Shown: piece by piece, positions 1-5,563 of the stretch | Layout: every line of letters begins with the position of its first letter | Position numbering within the stretch: the stretch's first letter is position 1 | Assembly: GCA_903903715.1 (NCBI GenBank) | Contig: CAIUZX010000344.1 | Span: forward strand, 1-5,563 | Direction: 5' to 3' | Length of the DNA: 5,563 nucleotides | Source: an uncultured Caulobacterales bacterium | GTDB lineage: Bacteria > Pseudomonadota > Alphaproteobacteria > Caulobacterales > Caulobacteraceae | Notes under the pieces: generated by a model | Told to the model about the DNA's origin: nothing | What the model saw: only the letters and a program-made list of their open reading frames with translations | The model's database searches: none | Made by a program: the position numbers and the translations under genes

Positions 1-992
1 ACGCCGCCGGCCAGCTGCCCGATCGCCTGCATCTTCTGGTTCTGCGCCAGCTGCAGCTCAAGCTGCTTCTGTTCGCTGACGTCCAGAAGGAAGGCCGTGG
101 TCCAGCCAAGCGCATCGCGAGCGAGATAGAGGTGCGCGATTCGGGCCGCGCCGCCGGGGGATTTCTGCGCAAACCGCAGCTCCACCGGCCCGGCGGGATG
201 GCTCTTGAGTCGCTCTCGCGCTTCGCCGATCGACGACGGATCGAACAGCCCCGCAAAGGCGACGCCCGGTGCGGCGGCCCCGTCGGTCAGGGTCACAAGG
301 GCCGGATTGACGTCCGACATCTCCGACGCGAAGGGGTCGTCTCCGGTCAGGAGGCTGGCGCCGAAAGGCGCGGCGGCGGCGAACGCGTCGAGAGTGGAGG
401 ATGTCGCTGGACGCGGCGTGCTGACGGTCAAGGGCGCAGCCGTGGGCGACGCCTCGCGCAGGGTTTCCTTCTCGGCGCGCAGCAACGCCCGTCGGTCCCC
501 GATCCGCGTCGCCTTCAGCAGCACCCCTGACGCCAGGCGCCCTTCGCCCGCGCCATGCGCCGCGGCCTGCTTCAGCGCGCCATAGACCACCTGTCCGTCG
601 CCGCCCGACCGAGGCAGGCGATCGGCCCCGCCGAACAGATCAGCCCAGGCCAGATTGATCGCCTCAAGACGCCCATCCAGAGACGCGACCGCAGAGGCCT
701 CCTGCAGCGCCGAGACAAAGGCGTCGAGGTCCTCGTGGCCCATCTGGGAGGACACCCGATTGGCGGCGCTGAACGCCACGACCCCCAGGAACGAAAAGCC
801 GGCGACGCCTGTCAGCAGCAGCAGCGTGGGGCCGATGGACCGTCCTGACTGCAGCGCCGGCAGCGCCAGAGCCAGAACCGCGACCAGGAACAGGGCCGTA
901 GCCGCAAGAGCGACGCCGTCGGCGACCGGCAAGCGCCGCCCGCCGGTCTTTCCGGCGGCTGAACGTGCGAGGTCCGCGCTCGGAATGGTCAT
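1..992 (-). CDS. cckA: CckA-type cell-cycle hybrid histidine kinase, N-terminal part (runs off the left edge)
   Basis: The frame is open from ATG at 992 to the window edge, giving 330 codons and no stop. A ribosome binding site, AAGGA, lies 10 nt upstream (1003-1007). The protein has a short cytoplasmic N-terminus, two membrane segments (about residues 25-47 and 54-77), a PAS-like domain at about 88-165, a proline/alanine-rich linker near 181-200, and a second PAS-like domain at about 203-306 that includes the phrase DVNPALVTLT. The start of the dimerisation helix follows (SEQKQLELQLAQNQKMQAIG), and the window ends at GQLAGGV, just where CckA proteins continue with the AHDFNN phospho-acceptor motif. 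Two N-terminal membrane helices, tandem PAS domains and this helix are the known CckA layout. In Caulobacter, CckA phosphorylates CtrA and CpdR through ChpT and switches to phosphatase according to cell pole and second messenger. The catalytic and receiver domains are not in the window, so activity cannot be judged. Family identity is fairly sure; the symbol rests on the helix motif plus the flhB neighbour. Confidence 0.9.
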   Translation of the reverse strand, partial: MTIPSADLARSAAGKTGGRRLPVADGVALAATALFLVAVLALALPALQSGRSIGPTLLLLTGVAGFSFLGVVAFSAANRVSSQMGHEDLDAFVSALQEASAVASLDGRLEAINLAWADLFGGADRLPRSGGDGQVVYGALKQAAAHGAGEGRLASGVLLKATRIGDRRALLRAEKETLREASPTAAPLTVSTPRPATSSTLDAFAAAAPFGASLLTGDDPFASEMSDVNPALVTLTDGAAAPGVAFAGLFDPSSIGEARERLKSHPAGPVELRFAQKSPGGAARIAHLYLARDALGWTTAFLLDVSEQKQLELQLAQNQKMQAIGQLAGG

Positions 993-1031
993 TTCGAAAC
1001 CGTCCTTCTGTCGGGATGGAGTGAACCACGA

Positions 1032-1060
1032 TTTGTACGAAAGGCGAACATGTCCGTCAG
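1032..1060 (-). promoter_or_regulatory. Candidate cckA promoter in the flhB-cckA gap
   Basis: On the minus strand, CTGACG (1060-1055; it fits CTGACGG against the Caulobacter -35 consensus TTGACGS with one mismatch) is followed after exactly 17 nt by TACAAA (1037-1032). The predicted start is near 1025, leaving a 33-nt leader that carries the AAGGA ribosome binding site of cckA. The -35 overlaps the flhB stop codon. The -10 fits the general TAtAaT form but only poorly fits the longer Caulobacter GCTANAWC form. This is inference from motif and spacing only. Confidence 0.4.
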
Positions 1061-2151
1061 AGCCCCCTTGCGACGCGCGCAGGGCGGGCCCGTTCGCGGG
1101 CTTTCGCCAGAATGAAGCCGATCAGCTTTGCGACCGCTTCAAAGTGCTGGGTGGGGATGACCTGATCGATCTCGACAGTCGCATAGAGCGCGCGGGCGAG
1201 CGGCGGATCCTCCACGACCGGGACGCCATGCTCCCGGGCGAGATCACGGATGCGCAGGGCGAGGGTGTCGACGCCCTTGGCCACGCACTCCGGCGCCGCG
1301 GTCTCTCCCTGCACATAGCGCAGGGCGACGGCGTAGTGCGTCGGGTTCATCACCACCACGGTGGCGCTGGGGACCGCCTGCATCATCCGCTGGCGGGACT
1401 TCTGGAACTGCAACTGACGCCGCTTGCCCTTGATGAGCGGGTCGCCGTCGGCGTCCTTGTGCTCTTGCTTGACCTCTTCCTTGGTCATGCGGAGTTTCTG
1501 CATGAAGCGATAGCGCTGCCAGAACCAGTCCGCCCCGGCGACCACCGCCATCAGGGCGAGTACGGCGAGGAGGAGCTCGCGGATCACATCCATCGCGACG
1601 GGCAGGATCGCCGCGACGCCGAGGCCCGCCATGCCCTGAAGCAGCGGGATCTTGGGGACCAGGATCCACCAGGCGATCAGCCCGACCGCGATCAGCTTGA
1701 GGAACGACTTGCCCGAATTGACGAGGGAATCGAGGCTGAAGATCCGGCCCAGACCGCCTAGGGGGTTGAGCTTGGACAGATCCGGCATGATGCGCCCAGG
1801 CGCCCAGATCCAGCCGGTCTGCCCCACATTGCCCACGGCTCCAGCGACGCCCGCCGCGATCAGCACGGCCAACACCGGCGCGCAAGCCTTCAGGACCGAG
1901 AGATAGACCCCCTGCCCGCCCGCGCCGCTCATGTCGATGGCGTCGGGGTGGGCGATGAAGGGCAGCAACTGAAACATGATGTTTCGGGTGATGTCCCCGC
2001 CGTACATCATGCACACCACGCTCGCCGCCGTCAGCGTCGCCAAAGGCGCAACGTCTGGAGACTTCGGGGTGTCGCCCTTGTCCCGCGCTTCGGAGAGCCG
2101 TTTCGCAGACGGCTCTTCTGTTTTCGAGGCCTGATCTGTGTCTTCCGCCAT
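1057..2151 (-). CDS. flhB: Flagellar export switch protein FlhB
   Basis: This 364-residue membrane protein is part of the flagellar type III export apparatus, where it helps switch export from rod/hook to filament substrates. The N-terminus has the family phrase around TEEPSAKRLSEARDKGD (11-27). About four hydrophobic segments follow (near 36-52, 86-106, 148-167, 183-206). The charged linker then has KEEVKQEHKDADGDPLIKGK (224-243). The cytoplasmic domain carries the self-cleavage motif NPTH at 269-272, with the cut expected between N269 and P270, and then HYAVALRY and the PPLARALY element (316-323). The length is slightly below the 382 residues of Salmonella FlhB, mainly at the C-terminus, and all key elements are intact. 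Its ATG is 3 bp after the fliR stop, and GAGCGGTGG at the end of fliR may act as the ribosome binding site, so translation is probably coupled to fliR. Confidence 0.96.
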   Translation of the reverse strand: MAEDTDQASKTEEPSAKRLSEARDKGDTPKSPDVAPLATLTAASVVCMMYGGDITRNIMFQLLPFIAHPDAIDMSGAGGQGVYLSVLKACAPVLAVLIAAGVAGAVGNVGQTGWIWAPGRIMPDLSKLNPLGGLGRIFSLDSLVNSGKSFLKLIAVGLIAWWILVPKIPLLQGMAGLGVAAILPVAMDVIRELLLAVLALMAVVAGADWFWQRYRFMQKLRMTKEEVKQEHKDADGDPLIKGKRRQLQFQKSRQRMMQAVPSATVVVMNPTHYAVALRYVQGETAAPECVAKGVDTLALRIRDLAREHGVPVVEDPPLARALYATVEIDQVIPTQHFEAVAKLIGFILAKARERARPARVARGL

Positions 2152-2154
2152 GGG

Positions 2155-2910
2155 TCAGAACCACCGCTCGACATAGTTGCGATAGTGGTCCGTCCACACG
2201 ACGCCGAGCCCGCCCAGACACATGGACAGGAGCGACAGGCCCAAAAGGACGCTTAAGGGCGACGACAGGGCGAAGATCTGAAACTGCGGCATGACCCGGG
2301 CGATCAGTCCCGTGGCGATGTTGAAGACGAGGGAAAAGACGATCACGGGCGCCGACATCTGCACGCCAAGCTCGTAGACCTCCGACAAGGTCTGGACGAA
2401 CAGCTTGTTGAAGGACGCCATGGGCACGCCGTGACCCGCCGGGAACACGGCGTAGGAATGGACGATGCCGGCGATGAAAACGAGATGCAGGCCGGACGCG
2501 AAGATGGTCGTCAGGCCGAAGATCGTCAGGAACGTTGTGACCGACGTGGTCGGCTGCGCCTGAAGCGGGTTGGTCGTCTGGGCGAATGACAGGGTCGTCT
2601 GCAGCGAAATGATTTCACCCGCGACCGCCAACGCGGCCATGAACAGCCGCAGCAGCACCCCGAGCGCCAGACCGATCACCAGCTCCGACACGAGTTGGGC
2701 CGTCATCCCGAAGAGGGACGCAGGCTCTCCCGGCATCCCCGCGGAGAGGGTCGGAAACAGGGCGATCGACACCAGCAGGGAAAAGCCGAGCCGCGGCGTG
2801 GACGGCGTGAAGCTCTCGCTCAATCCCGGCATGGACATGAAGAACGCGCCCAGCCGTGCGAAGATCAGGGCGACGCCGTAAACCTGTGACGCGAGTGCGT
2901 AATGTTCCAT
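2155..2910 (-). CDS. fliR: Flagellar export gate protein FliR
   Basis: This is a 251-residue, very hydrophobic protein with about six membrane segments (near residues 9-29, 41-57, 66-92, 125-150, 177-204 and 213-238). The family marker is in the last third: FNIATGLIARVMPQFQIF (196-213), the conserved N...GL..R..PQ..IF stretch. FliR joins FliP and FliQ to form the export gate core in the basal body. The ATG at 2910 is chosen because residues 1-10 match the short FliR N-terminus, and a GAG/GGGCGGGA purine-rich stretch precedes it. It lies 24 bp after fliQ and 3 bp before flhB, so the three are almost surely one transcript. fliP and flhA are not in the window and must be elsewhere in the genome. 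Confidence 0.96.
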   Translation of the reverse strand: MEHYALASQVYGVALIFARLGAFFMSMPGLSESFTPSTPRLGFSLLVSIALFPTLSAGMPGEPASLFGMTAQLVSELVIGLALGVLLRLFMAALAVAGEIISLQTTLSFAQTTNPLQAQPTTSVTTFLTIFGLTTIFASGLHLVFIAGIVHSYAVFPAGHGVPMASFNKLFVQTLSEVYELGVQMSAPVIVFSLVFNIATGLIARVMPQFQIFALSSPLSVLLGLSLLSMCLGGLGVVWTDHYRNYVERWF

Positions 2911-2934
2911 GTCCCGCCCGCTCTCGATCCGCGC

Positions 2935-3198
2935 CTACAGAGCCGCGATTCGGTTGGCGATGTGGCGCATGAAATCAGACATCAGCATGCCCATCAAAGG
3001 TAGAAAAATCAGCAGGGAAATGAACCCGGCCACAACCTTGGGGACGAAGACCAAGGTCTGCTCCTGAATCTGCGTCACGGTCTGCAGCATGCCGACCAGA
3101 ATACCCACCACCAGGCCAACCAGCAGAATCGGCGCCGCAAGTTGAATGGCGAGCCAGATCGCGTCGCGACCGATATCGAGGACTTCCGCACCGTTCAT
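2935..3198 (-). CDS. fliQ: Flagellar export gate protein FliQ
   Basis: This is an 87-residue protein with two membrane helices (about residues 16-38 and 54-76) joined by a short loop containing QTVTQIQEQTLVFVPK (39-54), the most typical part of the FliQ family. FliQ packs around the FliP/FliR core of the flagellar export gate. The frame is open further upstream to a GTG at 3216, but the ATG at 3198 is preferred: it gives the usual family length, and a strong AAGGAG sits 9 nt upstream, inside the longer version. It is the first gene of the leftward block, with a 182-bp divergent region upstream that holds a CtrA half-site. In Caulobacter, fliQ and fliR are early (class II) flagellar genes under CtrA control, which fits this arrangement. 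Confidence 0.96.
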   Translation of the reverse strand: MNGAEVLDIGRDAIWLAIQLAAPILLVGLVVGILVGMLQTVTQIQEQTLVFVPKVVAGFISLLIFLPLMGMLMSDFMRHIANRIAAL

Positions 3199-3207
3199 GT
3201 GTCTTGG

Positions 3208-3213
3208 CTCCTT
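3208..3213 (-). promoter_or_regulatory. Ribosome binding site that fixes the fliQ start
   Basis: AAGGAG on the minus strand (within GAAGGAG) sits 9 nt before ATG 3198. It lies inside the reading frame of the alternative GTG start at 3216, so it argues against the 93-residue version of FliQ. Confidence 0.85.
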
Positions 3214-3299
3214 CACTTACGCCGCCTGCGCGCCCAACCGACATACCTCGAGAATCGCTTCGGGCGAGCGGCTCAAATCGGACCTGAGTTGGTCAGCGT

Positions 3300-3307
3300 A
3301 TGGTTAA
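3300..3307 (-). promoter_or_regulatory. CtrA binding half-site upstream of fliQ
   Basis: The minus strand reads TTAACCAT, an exact match to the Caulobacter CtrA half-site. It starts about 100 bp upstream of the fliQ ATG. A second, imperfect half, GTAACC (3319-3314), lies on the same strand. The start-to-start distance is 12 bp, against 11 in the classical TTAA-N7-TTAA pair, so the full site is off by one base in spacing and one in sequence. TTAA is rare in this G+C-rich DNA, which adds weight. The likely role is activation of the fliQ-fliR-flhB transcript. An effect on prmA is possible, since the site is about 75 bp from its ATG. Confidence 0.6.
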
Positions 3308-3380
3308 CAAACGGGTTACGAACGCCCCTCATGTCGGAAAAGGGTCGCCCGACCTGAGGGAACCGGTTAGAGAGCCCGGC

Positions 3381-4265
3381 ATGGTTTTAGACCCCGCCCT
3401 GCAGATCGTCGCCCGCGGCCCGCGCGCTGTCGCCGAAGCCGCCGCCCGCGACATGGACGCCCACCCCCTCTTGGAGGGCGCGACCTATTCCATCCTGGAA
3501 GAGGACGAGGACCGCGGCCTATGGCGCATCGACGCCTTTCCGATGGAAGAAGAAGAGCGTGACGCCATTACCGAGGTCCTGTCGGCGCATCCCGATCTGA
3601 TCGTCGTGATCGAGGCGCTGGCGGATGCGGACTGGCTGGCCATGGCCTTGTCTGGCCTGCCGCCGGTGCGGGCGGGCCGCTTCTTTATATATGGCGCGCA
3701 CGATCGCGGCCGCACGCCCTCCAACGCCGTCAATCTGCGGATCGAGGCGGGCGCAGCGTTCGGGACGGGCCACCACGGCACCACTGTCGGATGCCTGCTC
3801 GCCTACCATCTCCTGCTCAAGCGCCAGGCGCGCTTTGATCGGGTGCTGGACGTCGGCGCGGGCACCGGCGTGCTCGCCATCGCCGCGGCGCGGACACGGG
3901 CGCGCAAGGTCGTCGGCACGGATATCGACCGGGTCTCCGTCCGCATCGCCAGGGAGAACGCCACGCTCAACCGCGCCCGTGCGCGCTTCGTGCACGCCTC
4001 AGGCCTCGGCCATCGCCGGGTCGCCGAGCAGGCGCCCTACGACCTGGTCTTCGCCAACATCCTCGCCCGCCCGCTGATCAGCCTCGCCCAGCCCATCCGC
4101 ATGGCGCTGAAGCCCGGGGGCGTCGCCATTCTCTCCGGCCTGTTGCGCACGCAGGAGCGGCAGGTCCGCGCGGCCTATCTGTCCCGCGGCTTTCGCCTGG
4201 ACGCGCGCATCCGCCGCGACGCCTGGTCGGCGCTGGTGATGCGCAGGCGCGACCGGCAGGTCTGA
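3381..4265 (+). CDS. prmA: Ribosomal protein L11 methyltransferase PrmA
   Basis: This 294-residue, SAM-dependent cytoplasmic enzyme methylates ribosomal protein L11. The N-terminal part (about 1-100) is the substrate-recognition region plus linker. The catalytic part starts with FGTGHHGTT (127-135), the PrmA signature loop. It continues with SAM-binding motif I DVGAGTGVLAIAAA (157-170), the acidic residue D181 in VVGTDID that should hold the SAM ribose, and NIL (226-228) in DLVFANILARPL, then LKPGGVAILSGLL (243-255). The start is set at ATG 3381 because it gives the usual length and is preceded by AGAGAG six bases away. The frame is open back to an ATG at 3300, but that ATG lies within the CtrA half-site and the added 27 residues (polar, MVNKRVTN...) do not look like PrmA. 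It is divergent from fliQ and 43 bp upstream of the aminopeptidase gene. Confidence 0.94.
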   Translation: MVLDPALQIVARGPRAVAEAAARDMDAHPLLEGATYSILEEDEDRGLWRIDAFPMEEEERDAITEVLSAHPDLIVVIEALADADWLAMALSGLPPVRAGRFFIYGAHDRGRTPSNAVNLRIEAGAAFGTGHHGTTVGCLLAYHLLLKRQARFDRVLDVGAGTGVLAIAAARTRARKVVGTDIDRVSVRIARENATLNRARARFVHASGLGHRRVAEQAPYDLVFANILARPLISLAQPIRMALKPGGVAILSGLLRTQERQVRAAYLSRGFRLDARIRRDAWSALVMRRRDRQV

Positions 4266-4274
4266 TCGGCCTCT

Positions 4275-4302
4275 TTGCCGAAGCCGTCCTGCGCGCTACA
4301 AC
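4275..4302 (+). promoter_or_regulatory. Sigma-73-like promoter for a leaderless aminopeptidase message
   Basis: TTGCCGA (4275-4281) matches the Caulobacter -35 consensus TTGACGS at five of seven positions. GCTACAAC (4295-4302) matches the -10 consensus GCTANAWC at every position. The 13-nt spacing falls in the usual 10-14 range. The expected start, seven bases after the -10, is at about 4309, which is the A of the aminopeptidase ATG. There is no purine-rich ribosome binding site before that ATG. Motif-based inference, but the match is unusually good. Confidence 0.6.
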
Positions 4303-4308
4303 GGCGGC

Positions 4309-5563
4309 ATGTTCCAGACCTTCGAAGATCACGCCGACCCCAGCTTCGGCGAAAAGCACCTCCCGTCCATTCGCGCCGCCATGGCCGCCCAAGGGCTCGA
4401 CGGGCTCATCATTCCGCATGAGGACGAGTACAACAACGAGTACCTGCCCGCGGCGAATGACCGGCTGGCCTTCGCCACCGGCTTCACAGGCTCGGCGGGG
4501 GCGGCGGTCGTGCTCAAGGATCGCGCGGCGATGTTCACGGACGGCCGCTACACCCTGCAGGTCCGCGCTCAGGTCGACGGTCGGCTGTTCAGCTATCACG
4601 ACATGGTGGAAGGCGGCGTGCCGGAGTGGCTCGCCCAGACCCTGAAGCCCGGGCAGAAGATCGGCTATGACGCGCGGCTGCACACGCCGGACGCCCTCGC
4701 CCGTCTGATGGAGGCGGCGAGCCGCGCGGGCGCTGAGCTGGTCGCGGTGGATCCGAACCCCGTGGACGTCGCCTGGACCGACCGCCCGCCCCAGCCCAAG
4801 GCGCCCGTCCGGCCGCACACGGACGACAAGTCCGGCGAAGCGGCGACCGCCAAGCGCGAGCGCATCGCCGACGCGATCAGGAGCGCGGGCGCAGACGTCA
4901 CGGTGCTGACCGGACCGTCGTCCCTCGCCTGGCTGTTCAACGTCCGCGGCGGCGATGTGATCCGCTCGCCCCTCCCCCTCGGTCAGGCGATTGTGGACGC
5001 GCAAGGACTGGCGACCCTGTTCCTCGACCCGGACAAGATCACCGCGGAGCTGCCCGCCTGGCTCGGCAATTCGACGGAACTTCGACGCCCCGACGAGCTC
5101 GCCCCCGCCCTCGACGCCCTGAAGGGCAAGCGGGTGCTGCTCGACCCATCGCAGGCTTCGGCCTGGTATTTCGACAAGGTGACGGCGGCGGGCGGGCATG
5201 TCGTGCGCGGACAGGACCCCTGCGCCCTGCCCCGCGCGGCCAAGAACGCCGTGGAGATCAGCGGCGCCCATGCGGCGCACCGGCGGGACGGCGCAGCCAT
5301 GTGCCGGTTCCTGCACTGGCTGGCGACGGAGGGGCAAGTGAACCCGCCGGACGAGATCGAGACCGTCACCAAGCTCGAGGGCTTCCGCGCCGACACCGGC
5401 GCGCTGCAGGACCTCTCCTTCGACACCATCGCGGGCGCGGGCCCCAACGGGGCGGTGATCCACTATCGCCCGACGACCAAGACCAACCGCCGCGTCCAGC
5501 GGGGCGAGCTGTTGCTGGTCGATTCGGGCGGCCAGTATCTCGACGGCACCACCGACATCACCC
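4309..5563 (+). CDS. pepP: Xaa-Pro aminopeptidase (M24B family), long three-domain form, C-terminus cut by the right edge
   Basis: The frame is open from ATG 4309 to the edge, 418 codons plus one base. The enzyme removes an N-terminal residue that precedes proline and uses two metal ions. Two creatinase-like N-terminal domains are seen: the first, about residues 15-150, contains DEYNNEYLP (39-47), FATGFTGSAG (55-64) and FTDGRYTLQ (76-84), and the second spans about 180-305 with SLAWLFNVRG (205-214). The pita-bread catalytic domain begins near 310 (KNAVEISGAHAAHRRDGAA). H385 in VIHYRP and the metal ligands D405 (LLVDSGGQY) and D416 (DGTTDIT) are in place; the remaining His and two Glu ligands lie beyond the window. 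Two N-terminal domains mark the long form of roughly 600 residues, unlike the 441-residue E. coli PepP, so the symbol is a family label. No signal peptide is visible, so it is probably cytoplasmic. Confidence 0.93.
   Translation, partial: MFQTFEDHADPSFGEKHLPSIRAAMAAQGLDGLIIPHEDEYNNEYLPAANDRLAFATGFTGSAGAAVVLKDRAAMFTDGRYTLQVRAQVDGRLFSYHDMVEGGVPEWLAQTLKPGQKIGYDARLHTPDALARLMEAASRAGAELVAVDPNPVDVAWTDRPPQPKAPVRPHTDDKSGEAATAKRERIADAIRSAGADVTVLTGPSSLAWLFNVRGGDVIRSPLPLGQAIVDAQGLATLFLDPDKITAELPAWLGNSTELRRPDELAPALDALKGKRVLLDPSQASAWYFDKVTAAGGHVVRGQDPCALPRAAKNAVEISGAHAAHRRDGAAMCRFLHWLATEGQVNPPDEIETVTKLEGFRADTGALQDLSFDTIAGAGPNGAVIHYRPTTKTNRRVQRGELLLVDSGGQYLDGTTDIT

Larger units (their letters stand above)
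3199..3380. promoter_or_regulatory. Divergent control region between fliQ and prmA
   Basis: These 182 bp separate two genes that point away from each other, so promoters for both are expected here. Visible items are the fliQ ribosome binding site (3208-3213), one GANTC methylation-type site (GAATC, 3252-3256), the CtrA half-site (3300-3307) with a degenerate partner (3314-3319), and a purine-rich AGAGAG at about 3369-3374 that could serve prmA. The stretch has no plausible gene. I looked for -10 elements of the GCTANAWC kind in both directions and found only poor matches, so transcription starts cannot be placed. Confidence 0.65.

Noticed and set aside
132..848. Several plus-strand frames (132-530, 205-585, 555-848)
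   Set aside because: All are antisense to the continuous cckA frame and show no recognisable domain.
664..1029. A 121-codon minus-strand frame beginning upstream of the cckA ATG
   Set aside because: It overlaps the N-terminus of cckA in another frame and encodes an Arg/Gly-rich string, while the cckA frame gives two membrane helices and PAS domains.
655..1761. A 368-codon open frame on the plus strand across cckA and flhB
   Set aside because: It is antisense to two recognised genes, bridges their boundary, and has a low-complexity, charged composition with His- and Asp-rich runs typical of shadow frames.
1244..2221. A 325-codon minus-strand frame overlapping flhB and the end of fliR
   Set aside because: The same strand but a different frame gives a complete FlhB with the NPTH motif. 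The alternative is an Arg/Gly/Ala-rich shadow.
3343..3354. Inverted repeat GGTCG-CC-CGACC before prmA
   Set aside because: A five-base stem with a two-base loop is too small to form a stable hairpin, there is no T run, and such repeats are common by chance at this G+C.
3681..3696. A/T-rich patch TTCTTTATATATGG inside prmA
   Set aside because: It includes a rare ATA codon and stands out against the G+C-rich surroundings, but it lies in frame within a normal part of PrmA (FFIYG) and has no matching -35 element.
4263..4308. Possible terminator after prmA (CGGC-CTCTTT-GCCG)
   Set aside because: The stem has only four pairs and no following T run. The stretch is better explained by the promoter of the next gene.
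4078..5463. A 461-codon open frame on the minus strand opposite the aminopeptidase gene
   Set aside because: It lies fully antisense to a clear M24B peptidase with intact motifs. Its translation is rich in Arg, Gly and Ala without domains, as is usual for the complement of G+C-rich coding sequence.

Overview
The window reads as chromosomal DNA of a Caulobacterales-type alphaproteobacterium (Caulobacter, Brevundimonas, Phenylobacterium or a relative). The support is the high G+C coding sequence, a CckA-type hybrid histidine kinase next to the flagellar export genes fliQ-fliR-flhB, a perfect CtrA half-site (TTAACCAT) upstream of fliQ, and a promoter that fits the Caulobacter sigma-73 consensus. 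Genus cannot be settled from the sequence alone.

The left half, positions 1-3198, is one leftward block. Reading in the direction of transcription it holds fliQ (3198-2935), fliR (2910-2155), flhB (2151-1057) and the N-terminal two thirds or so of the sensory part of cckA (992-1, running off the left edge just before the catalytic histidine motif). Spacings are 24, 3 and 64 bp. The first three genes encode membrane parts of the flagellar type III export gate. CckA is the kinase that, through ChpT, phosphorylates the cell-cycle regulator CtrA in this order of bacteria. The 64-bp flhB-cckA gap holds a plausible promoter and a good ribosome binding site, so cckA may be expressed both by read-through and on its own.

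Positions 3199-3380 form a divergent intergenic region. It contains the fliQ ribosome binding site, a CtrA half-site and a weaker second half-site. No convincing -10 element was found for either direction.

The right half is rightward: prmA (3381-4265), a ribosomal protein L11 methyltransferase, then a 43-bp gap with a sigma-73-like promoter whose predicted start falls on the ATG of the next gene, then a long-form Xaa-Pro aminopeptidase (4309 to the right edge, about 418 residues seen). These are housekeeping genes with no functional tie to the flagellar block apart from the shared upstream region.

Nothing here looks like a mobile element, a defence system, a CRISPR array or an RNA gene. The most interesting points are regulatory: a CtrA site at the head of a block that ends in the kinase that activates CtrA, a likely leaderless aminopeptidase message, and an internal cckA promoter. 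I see no wholly new system.
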